NCBI RefSeq assembly: GCF_018847975.1
Contig: NZ_CP072597.1
Coordinates: 3,325,001 to 3,389,000 of the forward strand
DNA: 64,000 bases
Direction: 5' to 3'
From: Lysobacter sp. K5869
GTDB taxonomy: Bacteria > Pseudomonadota > Gammaproteobacteria > Xanthomonadales > Xanthomonadaceae
Shown: piece after piece, positions 41,513 through 51,150 of the stretch
How positions within the stretch are numbered: position 1 is the first letter of the stretch
Layout: each line of letters opens with the position of its first letter
The notes under the pieces: generated by a model
What the model was told of the DNA's origin: nothing
The model's database searches: none
The model's input: the letters and a program-made list of their open reading frames with translations, nothing else
Program-made: the position numbers and the translations under genes

Positions 41513-42430
41513 ATGAACGCCGAAGCGCCCGCGCCCCTCGCCGCCGTCCCGTCCGCCGCCGCGCCCGAGCGCAGCGCCTGGGACCGTTACCGGCCCTGGC
41601 GCCGGCCGGCCGAGATCGCCTTCTGGGTCGCGCTGTTCGCGGTCAACGCCGCTGCCGGCACCCTGACCGCGATCATCGACATCCACCGCTACGGCCTCCA
41701 CATCCCCGACTGGGCGCCGCTGGTGTGGGAGACCAGCAGCTGCGCGACCGCGCTGGCGCTGGTGCCGGCGCTGGTCTGGTTCACCCGCGTGGTGCCGCTG
41801 CAGCTGGACGGCTGGCGCCGGGCGCTGGCCTTGCACTTGCTCGCCAGCGTGGCTTGGTCGGTGCTGCACGTGGTCGGCATGGTCGCGATCCGGCAGGCGG
41901 TCTACGCCAGCCTGGGCGAGCGCTACGAACTCGGCGGCTGGGGCCTCAATCTGGTCTACGAATACCTGAAGGACGCGCGGTCCTACGGCTACATGGTGCT
42001 GTGGATCGAGGGCTACCGGCTGCTGCTGCGGCGCTTGCAGGGCGAGGCCAGCGTGCTGGCGCCGCCCGACGATCTGCCCGCGCCGGCCCAGGCCGAGCGC
42101 CCGGAGCGCTTCTTGGTGCGCAAGCTCGGCAAAGAGTTTTTGGTCGCGGCCAACGAAGTGGAGTGGCTGCAGGCCTCGTCCAACTACGTCAACCTGCGCG
42201 TGCGCGGCCGCGACTACCCGCTGCGCAGCACGATGGCGGCGATCGAGGGCCAGCTCGATCCGGCCCGGTTCGCGCGCGTGCACCGCAGCTACATCGTCAA
42301 CCTGGATTGCGTCGGCGAGATCGAACCGCTGGAGAGCGGCGACGCCCGCATCACCATGCGCGACGGCAGCCATGTGCCGTGCAGCCGGCGCTATCGCGGG
42401 GCGCTGCGGCGCGAGCGGCGGGCCGGGTAG
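41513..42430 (+). CDS. Membrane-anchored LytTR-family transcriptional regulator
   Basis: A 305-residue protein without receiver domain. Residues about 30-175 contain four hydrophobic helices (IAFWVALFAVNAAAGTLTAI, CATALALVPALVWF and others). The last ~105 residues are a LytTR DNA-binding domain: FLVAANEVEWLQASSNYVNL, STMAAIEGQLDPARFARVHR, and SYIVN. This layout is known from membrane-bound LytTR regulators in Proteobacteria. It likely senses a membrane signal and binds DNA from the membrane. An in-frame ATG at 41504 is an alternative; 41513 has GGGCGAG about ten bases upstream. Divergent with the acyltransferase. Confidence 0.87.
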   Translation: MNAEAPAPLAAVPSAAAPERSAWDRYRPWRRPAEIAFWVALFAVNAAAGTLTAIIDIHRYGLHIPDWAPLVWETSSCATALALVPALVWFTRVVPLQLDGWRRALALHLLASVAWSVLHVVGMVAIRQAVYASLGERYELGGWGLNLVYEYLKDARSYGYMVLWIEGYRLLLRRLQGEASVLAPPDDLPAPAQAERPERFLVRKLGKEFLVAANEVEWLQASSNYVNLRVRGRDYPLRSTMAAIEGQLDPARFARVHRSYIVNLDCVGEIEPLESGDARITMRDGSHVPCSRRYRGALRRERRAG

Positions 42431-42455
42431 GGCGCGGCGCGGTCGCCGCGCGGCG

Positions 42456-43046
42456 TCATGGGGCGGCTTTGCGCGCGGCTTGCGGCGGCAGCAGCGGCGC
42501 CAGTTCGCGCACGAACTGTTCGATCTTCTCAGGCGAATAGCCGCGGTGCGCCTGCACCAGTGTGCCGTCGCGGTCGACCACGAACAGGTTCGGCACCGTG
42601 CGCACGCCGTAGTAGCGCGCGGCGCTGCCGGGGTCGCGGACGAAGTTCAGGTCCAGCGACGGGTTGAGGCGCAGGAAGTCTTCGTAATCGCGCTTGGGTT
42701 CGTTGAGATTGACCGCGATCACCTGCAGATGCTCGCGGCCCACCGAGCGCTGCAGGGTCGAAAGCATCGGCAGTTCGCGCCGGCACGGCGCGCACCAGCC
42801 GGCCCAGAAGCTGATCACCACCGGCGTGCCGCGGTAATCGCTGACCTTGACCGGCTGGCCGCGGCGGTCGAGGCCCAGGAAATCCGGCGCGGGTTCGCCG
42901 AGCGCGGGCGCGGCGGACGCGGGACGGGCCGTCGTGGCAGGCGTCGCGGAAACGGCGCGGACCGAGGTCGCGGCCGTGGGCGCCTGCGCCCAGGCGGGCG
43001 CGCCCGCGAACGCGAGCATCAGGCCGGCGACGAGCGCGCGGCCCAC
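42456..43046 (-). CDS. TlpA-like thioredoxin-fold protein, exported
   Basis: A 196-residue thiol-disulfide protein. Signal peptide GRALVAGLMLAFAGAPAWAQ, then a Thr/Ala-rich linker and a redox domain with PAPDFLGLDRRGQPVKVSDY, FWAGWCAPCRRELPM (WCAPC active site) and VRTVPNLFVVDRDG (cis-Pro). It acts in the periplasm, for example in cytochrome c maturation or as a general reductant. The GTG at 43046 has GAGAAG seven bases upstream and begins five bases after the reductase stop; an ATG at 43082 would overlap that gene by 32 bases. Both starts are possible. Confidence 0.88.
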   Translation of the reverse strand: MGRALVAGLMLAFAGAPAWAQAPTAATSVRAVSATPATTARPASAAPALGEPAPDFLGLDRRGQPVKVSDYRGTPVVISFWAGWCAPCRRELPMLSTLQRSVGREHLQVIAVNLNEPKRDYEDFLRLNPSLDLNFVRDPGSAARYYGVRTVPNLFVVDRDGTLVQAHRGYSPEKIEQFVRELAPLLPPQAARKAAP

Positions 43047-43050
43047 GCGT

Positions 43051-43860
43051 TCACTTCTCGACGAACGCACGCTCGAACACATACTGCCCCGGCGTACCGA
43101 TGCGCGGCGCGGCGGCGAAGCCGCGGCGGTCGAGCAGTTCGCGGAAGTCGGCCAGCATCTGCGGGCTGCCGCAGATCATCGCGCGGTCGTGCTCGGCGTC
43201 CAGCGGCGGCAGGCCGAGCTGTTCCATCATCCGGCCCGAATCCATCATCTGGGTCAGGCGGCCGCGCTGGTCGCGGCCGTCGAACACGAAGTCCTCGCGG
43301 CTCACCGCCGGGTAGTACTTGAGCTTGGCGGCGATCTGCTCGCCGAGGAACTCGTGCTGCGGCAGTTCGTGGACGATGTAGTCGCGGTACGCCAGATCCT
43401 GCTCGCTGCGCACGCCGTGGCAGAGCACCACGTGGTCGAAGCGCTCGTAAGTCTCGGGATCCTTGATCACCGACAGCCACGGCGCGAAGCCGGTGCCGGT
43501 GCCGAGCAAATACAGATTGCGGCCCGGATGCAGGTCGTGGATCAGCAAGGTGCCGGTGGGCTTGCGCCCGATCAGCACGCTGTCGCCGGGCTGGATCGAC
43601 TTCAGGCGCGAGGTCAGCGGGCCGTTCGGCACCTTGATGCTGAAGAACTCGAGCTGCTCCTCCCAGTTGGCGCTGGCGATGGAATACGCGCGCAGCAGCG
43701 GCTTGACCACGCCGCTCTCGTTCGCGACCTGCAGCCCGATCATCACGAACTGGCCGTTCTCGAAGCGGAAACCGTCGTCGCGGGTGGTGGTGAAGCTGAA
43801 GTAGTCGTCGGTCCAGTGACGGACGTCCAGCACCGTCTCGGTGCCAAAGGCGGAGGACAT
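43051..43860 (-). CDS. fpr: Ferredoxin--NADP+ reductase
   Basis: A 269-residue flavoenzyme. FAD-binding motif PLLRAYSIASANWEEQLEFF (RxYS). NADP-binding domain with LYLLGTGTGFAPWLSVIKD. C-terminal part with RAMICGSPQMLADFRELLD and a final FVEK, typical of the bacterial short (subclass II) type. It moves electrons between NADPH and ferredoxin or flavodoxin in the cytoplasm and is often induced by oxidative stress. It is directly followed (overlap or 4-base gap) by the TlpA-like gene, so the two form an operon. Confidence 0.93.
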   Translation of the reverse strand: MSSAFGTETVLDVRHWTDDYFSFTTTRDDGFRFENGQFVMIGLQVANESGVVKPLLRAYSIASANWEEQLEFFSIKVPNGPLTSRLKSIQPGDSVLIGRKPTGTLLIHDLHPGRNLYLLGTGTGFAPWLSVIKDPETYERFDHVVLCHGVRSEQDLAYRDYIVHELPQHEFLGEQIAAKLKYYPAVSREDFVFDGRDQRGRLTQMMDSGRMMEQLGLPPLDAEHDRAMICGSPQMLADFRELLDRRGFAAAPRIGTPGQYVFERAFVEK

Positions 43861-44194
43861 TGCGCGGTGGGGTGGTGGAGCGGGGCGGCTAGTGTACTCG
43901 ATGGGATGAGAGCGATTCTTATCTGGGGCAGGGGAAAGAAGGGAAAGAGGGGAACAGGGAAGGGCGGGGCGTCTCTGGATCGGGGGAAAGAGGGGAATGA
44001 AGGGAACGGGGAAGGGCGAGGACGTGGCGGCTCATAGGGCCCCCTTTCGACGATCCGCCCACAGCGCGGCGACCCCACCATTCCCTGTTCCCCTCATTCC
44101 CCCTTTCCCCTCTCCTGTCAACGGGTTCCCCATCCCCCCCAGCATTGCGACAATCCCCGCGCGCCCCGCGGTCGGGGCTAGACGATTGGAAACG
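43861..44194. other. 334-base region with purine/pyrimidine tracts and inverted repeats
   Basis: Between divergent fpr and tex. The plus strand has two long purine-rich tracts (43929-43965 and 43982-44018) and one complementary pyrimidine-rich tract (44081-44114). Within them AGGGGAACAGGGAA (43948-43961) pairs perfectly with 44081-44094. No gene is seen. Confidence 0.6.
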
Positions 44195-46591
44195 ATGCAA
44201 GACCAGAACGCGCAGTCCGCACAGATCGCCCGCAAGATCGCCCTGACCATCGCCGGCGAGATCGCCGCCCAGCCGTCGCAGGTCCAGGCCGCGGTCGGCC
44301 TGCTCGACGAGGGCGCGACGGTTCCCTTCATCGCCCGTTACCGCAAGGAAGTCACCGGCGGCCTCGACGACACCCAGCTGCGCGATCTGGAATCGCGCCT
44401 GCGCTACTTGCGCGAGCTGGAAGACCGTCGCGCCGCGGTGCTGGAAAGCATCGCCGAGCAGGGCAAGCTCAGCGACGAGCTGCGCGCCGACATCGAGGCC
44501 GCCGACAGCAAGGCGCGGCTGGAAGACTTGTACCTGCCGTACAAGCCCAAGCGCCGGACCAAGGCGCAGATCGCGCGCGAAGCCGGGCTGGAGCCGCTGG
44601 CCGACGCGCTGCTGGCCGATCCGATGCTCAAGCCGGAGGACTACGCCGCCGGTTTCGTCAGCGAAGAAAAGCAGGTCGCCGACGTCAAGGCCGCGCTCGA
44701 CGGCGCCCGCGCGATCCTGATGGAGCGCTGGGCCGAAGACGCCAAGCTGGTCGGTGAATTGCGCGGCTGGCTGACCGAGGTCGGCGTGATCCGCGCGCGC
44801 GTGGCCGAGGGCAAGGAAAACGAAGGCGCCAAGTACCGCGATTACTTCGACCACGCCGAATCGCTGGCCAAGATCCCCTCGCATCGCCTGCTCGCGCTGT
44901 TCCGCGCGCGCCGCGAGGAAATCCTGTTCCTCGACCTCGACCCGGGCAGCGACGCCGAAGCCGGCCACCAGCAAGGCGAGGGCCGCGTCGCGGTCAACGC
45001 CGGCATCCGCGATCAGGGCCGTCCGGCCGACCGCTGGCTGCTCGATTGCTGCCGCCTGACCTGGCGCGCCAAGCTGCACCTGCACCTGTTGCTGGACCTG
45101 TTCGGTCAGGCGCGCGAGAAGGCCGAAGCCGAGGCCATCGACGTGTTCGGCGACAACCTCAAGGACCTGATGCTGGCCGCGCCGGCCGGTCCGCGCGCGG
45201 TGCTCGGCCTCGACCCGGGCCTGCGCACCGGCGTCAAGGTCGCCGTGGTCGACGCCACCGGCAAGTTCGTCGCCCACGACACCATCTACCCGCACGAGCC
45301 GCGCAAGCAGTGGGACCAGTCGCTGCACACGCTGCGCGCGCTGTGCCTCAAGCACGGCGTCGAGCTGATCGCGATCGGCAACGGCACCGCCTCGCGCGAG
45401 ACCGACAAGCTCGCCGGCGACCTGATCAAGCTCATGGCCGAGGCCAAGCTGAGCAAGGCCGTGGTCAGCGAAGCCGGCGCGTCGGTGTATTCGGCGTCCG
45501 AATTCGCCTCGAAGGAGTTCCCGGACCTGGACGTGAGCATCCGCGGCGCGGTGTCGATCGCGCGGCGTCTGCAGGATCCGCTGGCCGAGCTGGTCAAGAT
45601 CGAACCCAAGGCGATCGGCGTGGGCCAGTACCAGCACGACGTCGACCAATACCGCCTCGCCCGCGCGCTCGACGCGCGCGTGGAGGACTGCGTGAACGCG
45701 GTCGGCGTGCTGGTCAACACCGCGTCGGCGCCGCTGCTGGCGCGGGTCTCGGGCCTGTCCTCGACCGTGGCCGAGAACATCGTCCGCCACCGCGACGAGA
45801 ACGGCCCGTTCAAGACCCGCAAGGAACTGCTCAAGGTGCCGCGCCTGGGCGAGAAGACCTTCGAGCAATGCGCCGGCTTCCTGCGCATCGTCGACGGCGA
45901 CGAGCCGCTGGACGCCTCGGCCGTGCACCCGGAGGCGTATCCGGTGGTCGAGCGCATCGTCAAGCAGTGCGGCCGCGAGGTGAAGCAACTGCTCGGCGAT
46001 CCGCAGTTCGTGCGCAGCCTGAAGCCGGAGCCTTACACCGACGAGAAGTTCGGCGTGCCGACCGTGCGCGACATCCTCAAGGAAATGGAAAAGCCCGGCC
46101 GCGATCCGCGCCCGGAGTTCAAGGCGGCCAAGTTCGCCGACGGCGTCGAGGACCTCAAGGACCTCAAGGTCGGCATGATCCTGGAAGGCGTGATCAGCAA
46201 CGTCGCCGCGTTCGGCGCGTTCGTCGACATCGGCGTGCACCAGGACGGCCTGATCCACATCTCGGCGCTGTCGGACAAGTACGTCAAGGATCCGCGCGAC
46301 GTGGTCAAGGCCGGCGACGTGGTCAAGGTGCGGGTGCTGGAAGTGGACATCCCGCGCAAGCGCATCGCCCTGACCCGGCGCCTGGACGACGCGGTGCCCG
46401 CGCCGCGCGCGCCGGGCGAACGCGGCGGCGGCAATGAGCCGCGCGGCAACGACCGCGGCCCGCGCGGCGGCGGCAACCGCCGCGATCAGCCGCAGCCGCG
46501 CGGCGGTTCGTTCGCGCCGCCGGGCAAGGGCTCGGCGCCGCTGGGCGGGGCGTTGGCCGACGCGTTCGCGCGGGCCAAGCAGAAGTCCTGA
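44195..46591 (+). CDS. tex: Tex family transcription accessory / RNA-binding protein
   Basis: A 798-residue cytoplasmic protein of the Tex/YhgF family. Order: N-terminal helical region ([20 protein letters not shown]), YqgF/RNase H-like domain ([20 protein letters not shown]), helix-hairpin-helix ([31 protein letters not shown]), and C-terminal S1 RNA-binding domain ([29 protein letters not shown]). The tail is Gly/Arg/Asn-rich. Tex affects transcription and toxin gene expression in several bacteria and is a nucleic-acid-binding factor. ATG at 44195 starts at the conserved N-terminus; the longer frame upstream reads through the purine tracts. Confidence 0.94.
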   Translation: MQDQNAQSAQIARKIALTIAGEIAAQPSQVQAAVGLLDEGATVPFIARYRKEVTGGLDDTQLRDLESRLRYLRELEDRRAAVLESIAEQGKLSDELRADIEAADSKARLEDLYLPYKPKRRTKAQIAREAGLEPLADALLADPMLKPEDYAAGFVSEEKQVADVKAALDGARAILMERWAEDAKLVGELRGWLTEVGVIRARVAEGKENEGAKYRDYFDHAESLAKIPSHRLLALFRARREEILFLDLDPGSDAEAGHQQGEGRVAVNAGIRDQGRPADRWLLDCCRLTWRAKLHLHLLLDLFGQAREKAEAEAIDVFGDNLKDLMLAAPAGPRAVLGLDPGLRTGVKVAVVDATGKFVAHDTIYPHEPRKQWDQSLHTLRALCLKHGVELIAIGNGTASRETDKLAGDLIKLMAEAKLSKAVVSEAGASVYSASEFASKEFPDLDVSIRGAVSIARRLQDPLAELVKIEPKAIGVGQYQHDVDQYRLARALDARVEDCVNAVGVLVNTASAPLLARVSGLSSTVAENIVRHRDENGPFKTRKELLKVPRLGEKTFEQCAGFLRIVDGDEPLDASAVHPEAYPVVERIVKQCGREVKQLLGDPQFVRSLKPEPYTDEKFGVPTVRDILKEMEKPGRDPRPEFKAAKFADGVEDLKDLKVGMILEGVISNVAAFGAFVDIGVHQDGLIHISALSDKYVKDPRDVVKAGDVVKVRVLEVDIPRKRIALTRRLDDAVPAPRAPGERGGGNEPRGNDRGPRGGGNRRDQPQPRGGSFAPPGKGSAPLGGALADAFARAKQKS

Positions 46592-46612
46592 GCCGCGCGT
46601 TCGCGCACTGCG

Positions 46613-46640
46613 AAAAAGCCGCCTTTCGGGGCGGCTTTTT
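46613..46640. terminator. Bidirectional intrinsic terminator after tex
   Basis: Arms AAAAAGCCGCC and GGCGGCTTTTT (46613-46623, 46630-46640) pair perfectly with a TTTCGG loop, giving T-runs on both strands. It serves the tex gene and the convergent GFA gene. Confidence 0.9.
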
Positions 46641-46654
46641 CGTTGCGGCGAGGT

Positions 46655-47047
46655 TTATTCCTCGGTGCGGCCGGTCGCTTCGCGATTGCGCTCGTAGCGC
46701 TTGGCGAGCGGAAACGGCGGCAGCCACGATTCGCGGCGGACCGTCCAGCTTTCGTAAGTCGGCCTCAGTTGGTCCGGCGCGTCGAGCGCGCCCAGATGCA
46801 CCTCGATCTCGTCCCCGCACCGCGCGAACACCGAGGAACCGCAGCGCGCGCAGAAGTGGCGGTCCTGGTAGGCGCGGGTTTCGCCTTCGATGCGCACCGC
46901 GGTCTCGGCAAAGATCGCCGCCGCGTAGAACAGCGCGCCGTGATGCTTGCGGCAATCCAGGCAATGGCACAGCGCCACCCGGTACGGACGGCCGAAGGCC
47001 TCGAGGCGGACATCGCCGCACAGGCAACCGCCGGTGTATCGCTCCAT
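46655..47047 (-). CDS. GFA (CENP-V) family zinc protein
   Basis: A 130-residue protein with the GFA zinc-binding pattern: YTGGCLCGDVRLE, ALCHCLDCRKHHGALFY, and HFCARCGSSVFAR. The seven or eight Cys coordinate two zinc ions. The domain was named from a supposed glutathione-dependent formaldehyde-activating enzyme, but true function is mostly unknown. It has no signal peptide. It is a single-gene unit between tex and the sugar dehydrogenase, with ribosome site AAGGAGA before ATG. Confidence 0.9.
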   Translation of the reverse strand: MERYTGGCLCGDVRLEAFGRPYRVALCHCLDCRKHHGALFYAAAIFAETAVRIEGETRAYQDRHFCARCGSSVFARCGDEIEVHLGALDAPDQLRPTYESWTVRRESWLPPFPLAKRYERNREATGRTEE

Positions 47048-47119
47048 CGCGCGTCTCCTTCGATGCCGCGCGGCGCGAACGGCGAGCTCAGGCCCGCGCG
47101 TTCGCGAACGCGCGCGGCG

Positions 47120-48310
47120 TCATTTCGCCTTCGGCGGCTCGATCCGCAGCAGCTTGCCGTCGTTCTCGTCGGTCAGCGCATACACCTGGCCGTCGGCCGA
47201 CACGCGCACGTCGCGGATGCGCCAGCCCAGCGGTTTGAGCAGGCGCTCTTCCTCGACGATCTTGTCGCCGTCCAGACTCAGCCGGATCAAGCTGCCATCG
47301 GCGAGCGCGCCGAGGAACAGGCTGTCGTTCCAAGCCGAGCCCGCGTGCCCGGTGTAGAAAGCCATGCCGGACAGCGCCGGCGAGACTTCCCACACGTGAT
47401 ACGGCGATTCCATGCCGGGTTTTTCCTTGCCTTCGGCCTCGGCGATCTTGGAGCCGTTGTAGTCGATGCCGTACGTGACGATCGGCCAGCCGTAGTTCTT
47501 GCCCGGCTGCGGCCGGTTGATCTCGTCGCCGCCGCGCGGGCCGTGCTCGGCTTCCCACAGCGTGCCGGTGCGCGGATCCACCGCCAGCGACTGCATGTTG
47601 CGATGGCCGTAGCTCCAGATTTCCGGGCGCGCATCGCTACGACCCACAAACGGATTGTCGGCCGGCACGCTGCCGTCGAGATTGAGCCGCACCAGCTTGC
47701 CTTGCAGCTTGTCGAGCTGCTGCGCGGCCATGCGCTGCTGGCGCTCGCCCTGGGTGATGAACACGTGGCCCTGGCCGTCGAAGGCGATGCGCGAACCGAA
47801 GTGATTCGGGCCAACCAGCTTGGGCTGCTGCTGATAGATGCGTTCGACCTCGCTCAACGCGTCGGCGCCGAGCGTCGCCGACGCGACCGCGGTGCCGGCG
47901 CTGCCGTCCGCGCCGGGTTCGGCGTAGCTCAGATAGATGCGTCGGCTGCTCGCGAAATCCGGCGCCAGCACCACGTCGAGCAAGCCGCCCTGGCCCTGCG
48001 CCCAGACCTCGGGCACGTTCTTCAGCGGTGCGGAGACCGCGCCGTCGGCGCTTACGCGGCGCAGACGGCCCGGCCGTTCGGTGACCAGGAAGCCGCCGTC
48101 GGGCAGCAGCGCGACCGCCCACGGATGCTCGAAACCGCTGGCGACTTCGGTGATCCGCACGTCGCCCAGCTTGCTCGGCGAGGAATAGGTTTCGGCCTTC
48201 GCCGGCGCCGGTTTGGGCGCGGCGGCGTTGGCGTCGTTGCCGCGCTGGCAGGCGGCGAGGCTGAGCAGCAGCGCGGCGGCGAGGGCGGCGCGGGGTAGGG
48301 AGGCGGTCAT
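47120..48310 (-). CDS. PQQ-dependent soluble aldose sugar dehydrogenase family lipoprotein
   Basis: A 396-residue protein with a lipobox (ALAAALLLSLAAC). The mature part is a six-bladed propeller of the GSDH/YliI type: GFEHPWAVALLPDGGFLVTE, LDVVLAPDFASSRRIYLSYA, GSRIAFDGQGHVFITQGERQ, then WEAEHGPRGGDEINRPQPGK with the conserved His-Gly-Pro-Arg-Gly-Gly-Asp-Glu loop of this family, and NYGWPIVTYGIDY. Such enzymes oxidise aldoses in the periplasm with PQQ. No pqq genes lie in the window. Ends close to the GFA gene. Confidence 0.9.
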   Translation of the reverse strand: MTASLPRAALAAALLLSLAACQRGNDANAAAPKPAPAKAETYSSPSKLGDVRITEVASGFEHPWAVALLPDGGFLVTERPGRLRRVSADGAVSAPLKNVPEVWAQGQGGLLDVVLAPDFASSRRIYLSYAEPGADGSAGTAVASATLGADALSEVERIYQQQPKLVGPNHFGSRIAFDGQGHVFITQGERQQRMAAQQLDKLQGKLVRLNLDGSVPADNPFVGRSDARPEIWSYGHRNMQSLAVDPRTGTLWEAEHGPRGGDEINRPQPGKNYGWPIVTYGIDYNGSKIAEAEGKEKPGMESPYHVWEVSPALSGMAFYTGHAGSAWNDSLFLGALADGSLIRLSLDGDKIVEEERLLKPLGWRIRDVRVSADGQVYALTDENDGKLLRIEPPKAK

Positions 48311-48419
48311 GGATCGCTCCGAAACGGTGAGAACGTGGCCTCGACCATAGCCCGGCGCGGAGCACGGGACAATTCGACTTTGTTGGCGATTTGTGCGCTT
48401 GCGCGGTGGATGCGGTATG

Positions 48420-48482
48420 GCGGTCGCGGCTTGCGCCGCTCCTACAGGTGGCCCATGCAGGAGCGGCGCAAGCCGCGACCGC
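48420..48482. repeat. REP pair with 24-bp perfect inverted arms
   Basis: Arms 48420-48443 and 48459-48482 are exact complements; the loop is short (15 bases). Here the heads face inward, opposite to the REP pair at 25.8 kb. It sits just after the stop codon of the ABC exporter gene. Confidence 0.85.
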
Positions 48483-48505
48483 GAATCTTCACGCGCCGAT
48501 GCGAC

Positions 48506-50392
48506 TTACCGATACCCGGCCGCCTGCAACTCGAACAACTCCGCATACCGCCCGCCCTGCGCCAACAACGCCTCGTGCGTCCCGCTGGCCTCCAACCGCC
48601 CCTGCGCCAACACCAGAATCCGGTCGGCCATGCGCACGCTCGAGAACCGGTGCGAGATCAACACCGCGGTCTTCTCCTGCGACAACTCCTTGAACCGCTG
48701 AAACACCTCGAACTCGGCGCGCGCATCCAGCGCCGCGGTCGGTTCGTCGAGAATCATCACCTGCGCATCGCGCATGTAGGCGCGGGCGATGGCGATCTTC
48801 TGCCACTGCCCGCCCGACAGGTCCACGCCGGTCTTGAAGCGCCGCCCGATCGGCTGGTCGTAACCGCGCGGCAAGCCGTCGATGACCTCGTCGGCCATCG
48901 CGCGCCGCGCCGCCTCGCGGATGCGTTCGGCGTCGCCCATCGCATCGATCTGGCCGACGCCGATGTTTTCGCCGGCGGTGAGGTCGTAGCGGACGAAGTC
49001 CTGGAAGATCACGCCGATGCTCGCGCGCAGTTCGTCCAGGTCGTACTCGCGCAGGTCGCGGCCGTCGAGCAGGATGCGGCCTTCGTCCGGGTCGTACAGC
49101 CGCGCCAGCAGTTTGACCAAGGTGGTCTTGCCGGCGCCGTTCTCGCCGACCAGGGCCAGCACTTCGCCAGCGCGCAGCTCGAAACTGACTCCGCGCAGCG
49201 CCCAGCGTTCGGCGTCGGGATAGCGGAAGCCGACATTCTCGAACGCGAAGCCGCGCCGGATCGGCCGCGGCACTTGCGCGGGATCGGCAGGCGAGGCGAT
49301 TTCCGGGCGGATGCGGAAGAACGAGAACAGATCGTCGAGGTACAGCGCTTGCCCGGCGACTTGCGAGAAACCGACCAACAGCCCTTCCAGCAATTGGCGC
49401 AGTCGACGAAAACTACCGGCCAAAAAGGTGAGGTCGCCGATGCTGAAATCGCCCTTCACCGTACGCCACGCGATATAGCCGTACGCGACGTAATAGCCCA
49501 ACGTCCCCAACCCCGCCAACACCGTCCCCCACAGCGCGCGGCGGCGGGCGAGGGCGCGGTTGGCGGCGAAGAACTTGTCGGCCAACTGGCGATAGCGCGC
49601 GATCAGGAAACGATGAAGGTTGAAGATCTTCACCTCCTTCGCCGTTTCCACGCTCGCGCCCATCTGCCGCACGTATTCGAGCTGGCGCCGCTCCGGCGTC
49701 CAGGCGTAGTTGAGCGAATAGCTCAGCGCGTTGAAATGCGCTTCGCCGACGAAGGCCGGAATCAGCGCCACCGCCAGCAGCGCGATCAGCCACGGCGCGT
49801 AGACCAACAGGCCGACCGCGAAGCTGATCACGGTGATGGTGTCCTGCACCTGCCCGAACAACTGGCTCATCAGGCTCATGCGGCCGACGGTCTGGCGGCG
49901 CGCGCGGTCGAGGCGGTCTTGCAGGTCGGGGTCTTCGAAATCCTCCAGGTCCAGGGTCGCGGCGTGCTCCATCAAGCGCACGCTGGTGGCGTTGGTGAAC
50001 AGCTCCGAGAGCATCTGGTCGCCGTAGCTGACCACGCGCCCGAGCAGGTCCGAGCCCACCGCCAGGCCGAATTCGAGCAGCAACAGCGCGGCCAGGGTGT
50101 CGAGCCGACCGCCGCTCCAGGCCTGGGCCAGCGAATCGACGTGCAGGCCGGAGGCGACCAGCCGCACCGCTTCGTCGATGATGAGCTTGCCGACGTACAA
50201 GGTCGCGATCGGCAGCAGCGCGCGGATCAGGCGCAGGCCGAGGGTGATCAGGGTCAGGGTCGGGCTGGTCGCCCAGATCTGCCTGAGGAACGGCGGCAGA
50301 TTGCGCAGCGCGGCGAAGCGCTCGCGCAGGCTGGGCTTGCCGGCGTGGCTGTGCGGCGCGCGCGGCGCCGCGGTGTCGGCGGAGGAGGGCAT
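48506..50392 (-). CDS. ABC exporter, fused membrane and ATPase domains
   Basis: A 628-residue half-transporter. The N-terminal ~330 residues hold about six membrane helices (LTLITLGLRLIRALLPIATLY and others). The ATPase domain has VGENGAGKTTLVKLLARLYD (Walker A), LSGGQWQKIAIARAYMRD (signature) and VMILDEPTAALD (Walker B), with VLISHRFSSVRMADRILVL (H-loop). It works as a dimer in the inner membrane and exports a lipid, peptide or drug; the substrate is unknown. The start has GGAG in GCCCTCCTCC on the opposite strand. Its neighbour RidA gene lies 73 bases upstream on the same strand. Confidence 0.92.
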   Translation of the reverse strand: MPSSADTAAPRAPHSHAGKPSLRERFAALRNLPPFLRQIWATSPTLTLITLGLRLIRALLPIATLYVGKLIIDEAVRLVASGLHVDSLAQAWSGGRLDTLAALLLLEFGLAVGSDLLGRVVSYGDQMLSELFTNATSVRLMEHAATLDLEDFEDPDLQDRLDRARRQTVGRMSLMSQLFGQVQDTITVISFAVGLLVYAPWLIALLAVALIPAFVGEAHFNALSYSLNYAWTPERRQLEYVRQMGASVETAKEVKIFNLHRFLIARYRQLADKFFAANRALARRRALWGTVLAGLGTLGYYVAYGYIAWRTVKGDFSIGDLTFLAGSFRRLRQLLEGLLVGFSQVAGQALYLDDLFSFFRIRPEIASPADPAQVPRPIRRGFAFENVGFRYPDAERWALRGVSFELRAGEVLALVGENGAGKTTLVKLLARLYDPDEGRILLDGRDLREYDLDELRASIGVIFQDFVRYDLTAGENIGVGQIDAMGDAERIREAARRAMADEVIDGLPRGYDQPIGRRFKTGVDLSGGQWQKIAIARAYMRDAQVMILDEPTAALDARAEFEVFQRFKELSQEKTAVLISHRFSSVRMADRILVLAQGRLEASGTHEALLAQGGRYAELFELQAAGYR

Positions 50393-50464
50393 GGCCGCGA
50401 TTGTGCCGCCTGCGGCGTGAAGCGGCGAGGCGGCCGGCGCTCGCGGCGCGCCGTCCGTCCGCGC

Positions 50465-50851
50465 TCAGACCGCGGCCATCGCCTCCACTTCGAGCTTCCA
50501 GCGCGGATCGAGCAGGCGGCAGCACACGACCGTGGACGAGGGGCGGTGGCCGCCGAGGTACTTCAGCCGCAGTTGCACGTTGGCTTCGTCGTCGGCCGGG
50601 TCGGCCAGATACGTGCGCAGCGAGATCAGGTTGGCGTAGTCCATGCCGGCCGCGCGCAGCAGCGTGCCCAGGTGCTGCCAGATCAGCTCGCCCTGGGCTT
50701 CGAACGACTCGGGCATCGTCGCGCCGTCGGCGAGATAGCCGTTGAGCCCGCTGACGACGAGCAGGCGCGCCGGCCCGGCGACTTCGGTGGCGTGGCTGTA
50801 GCCGCGATAGGGCGGGAACAGTTCCGGCGGGTTGTGGCTGAGGATGGGCAT
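50465..50851 (-). CDS. RidA/YjgF family protein
   Basis: A 128-residue protein of the RidA superfamily: PPYRGYSHATEVAGPARLLV, VVSGLNGYLADG, then a helical region and AGMDYANLISLRTYLADPAD, and a C-terminal strand. RidA proteins are trimers that hydrolyse reactive enamines or imines from amino-acid metabolism. The canonical C-terminal CIExxA is changed to KLEVEAMAAV, and the Arg of the imine-binding site is in SLRTYL. It could be a diverged subgroup. ATG at 50851 with AGGA upstream; the open frame further up is non-coding. Confidence 0.88.
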   Translation of the reverse strand: MPILSHNPPELFPPYRGYSHATEVAGPARLLVVSGLNGYLADGATMPESFEAQGELIWQHLGTLLRAAGMDYANLISLRTYLADPADDEANVQLRLKYLGGHRPSSTVVCCRLLDPRWKLEVEAMAAV

Positions 50852-51150
50852 GGCGGTTCCTGGAGGGCGAGGGCGGCGCGCGGATCGCGCCGATGCGGCG
50901 ATCGCGGCCGATGGCGAGGGGTGGCGAGGCGCCGGACGTCGGGAGTCTGGCACGGGCGGATGACCGCGCGTTGTGCGGTGATTGCGGTGCGTGGCATCCG
51001 CGCTGCCGCTGGCGTAGGTTGGCGTCGGACCGGGATGCCGGACGCCGGGAACGGGCGGAAACGCCAGTTGCGCTTGTCGCATCCGAGTTCCCGTTGTGGC
51101 GCGCATCGTCGCGTCGTTTCCGGGGCGAACGACGAAGCAGGGAGGCGGGA

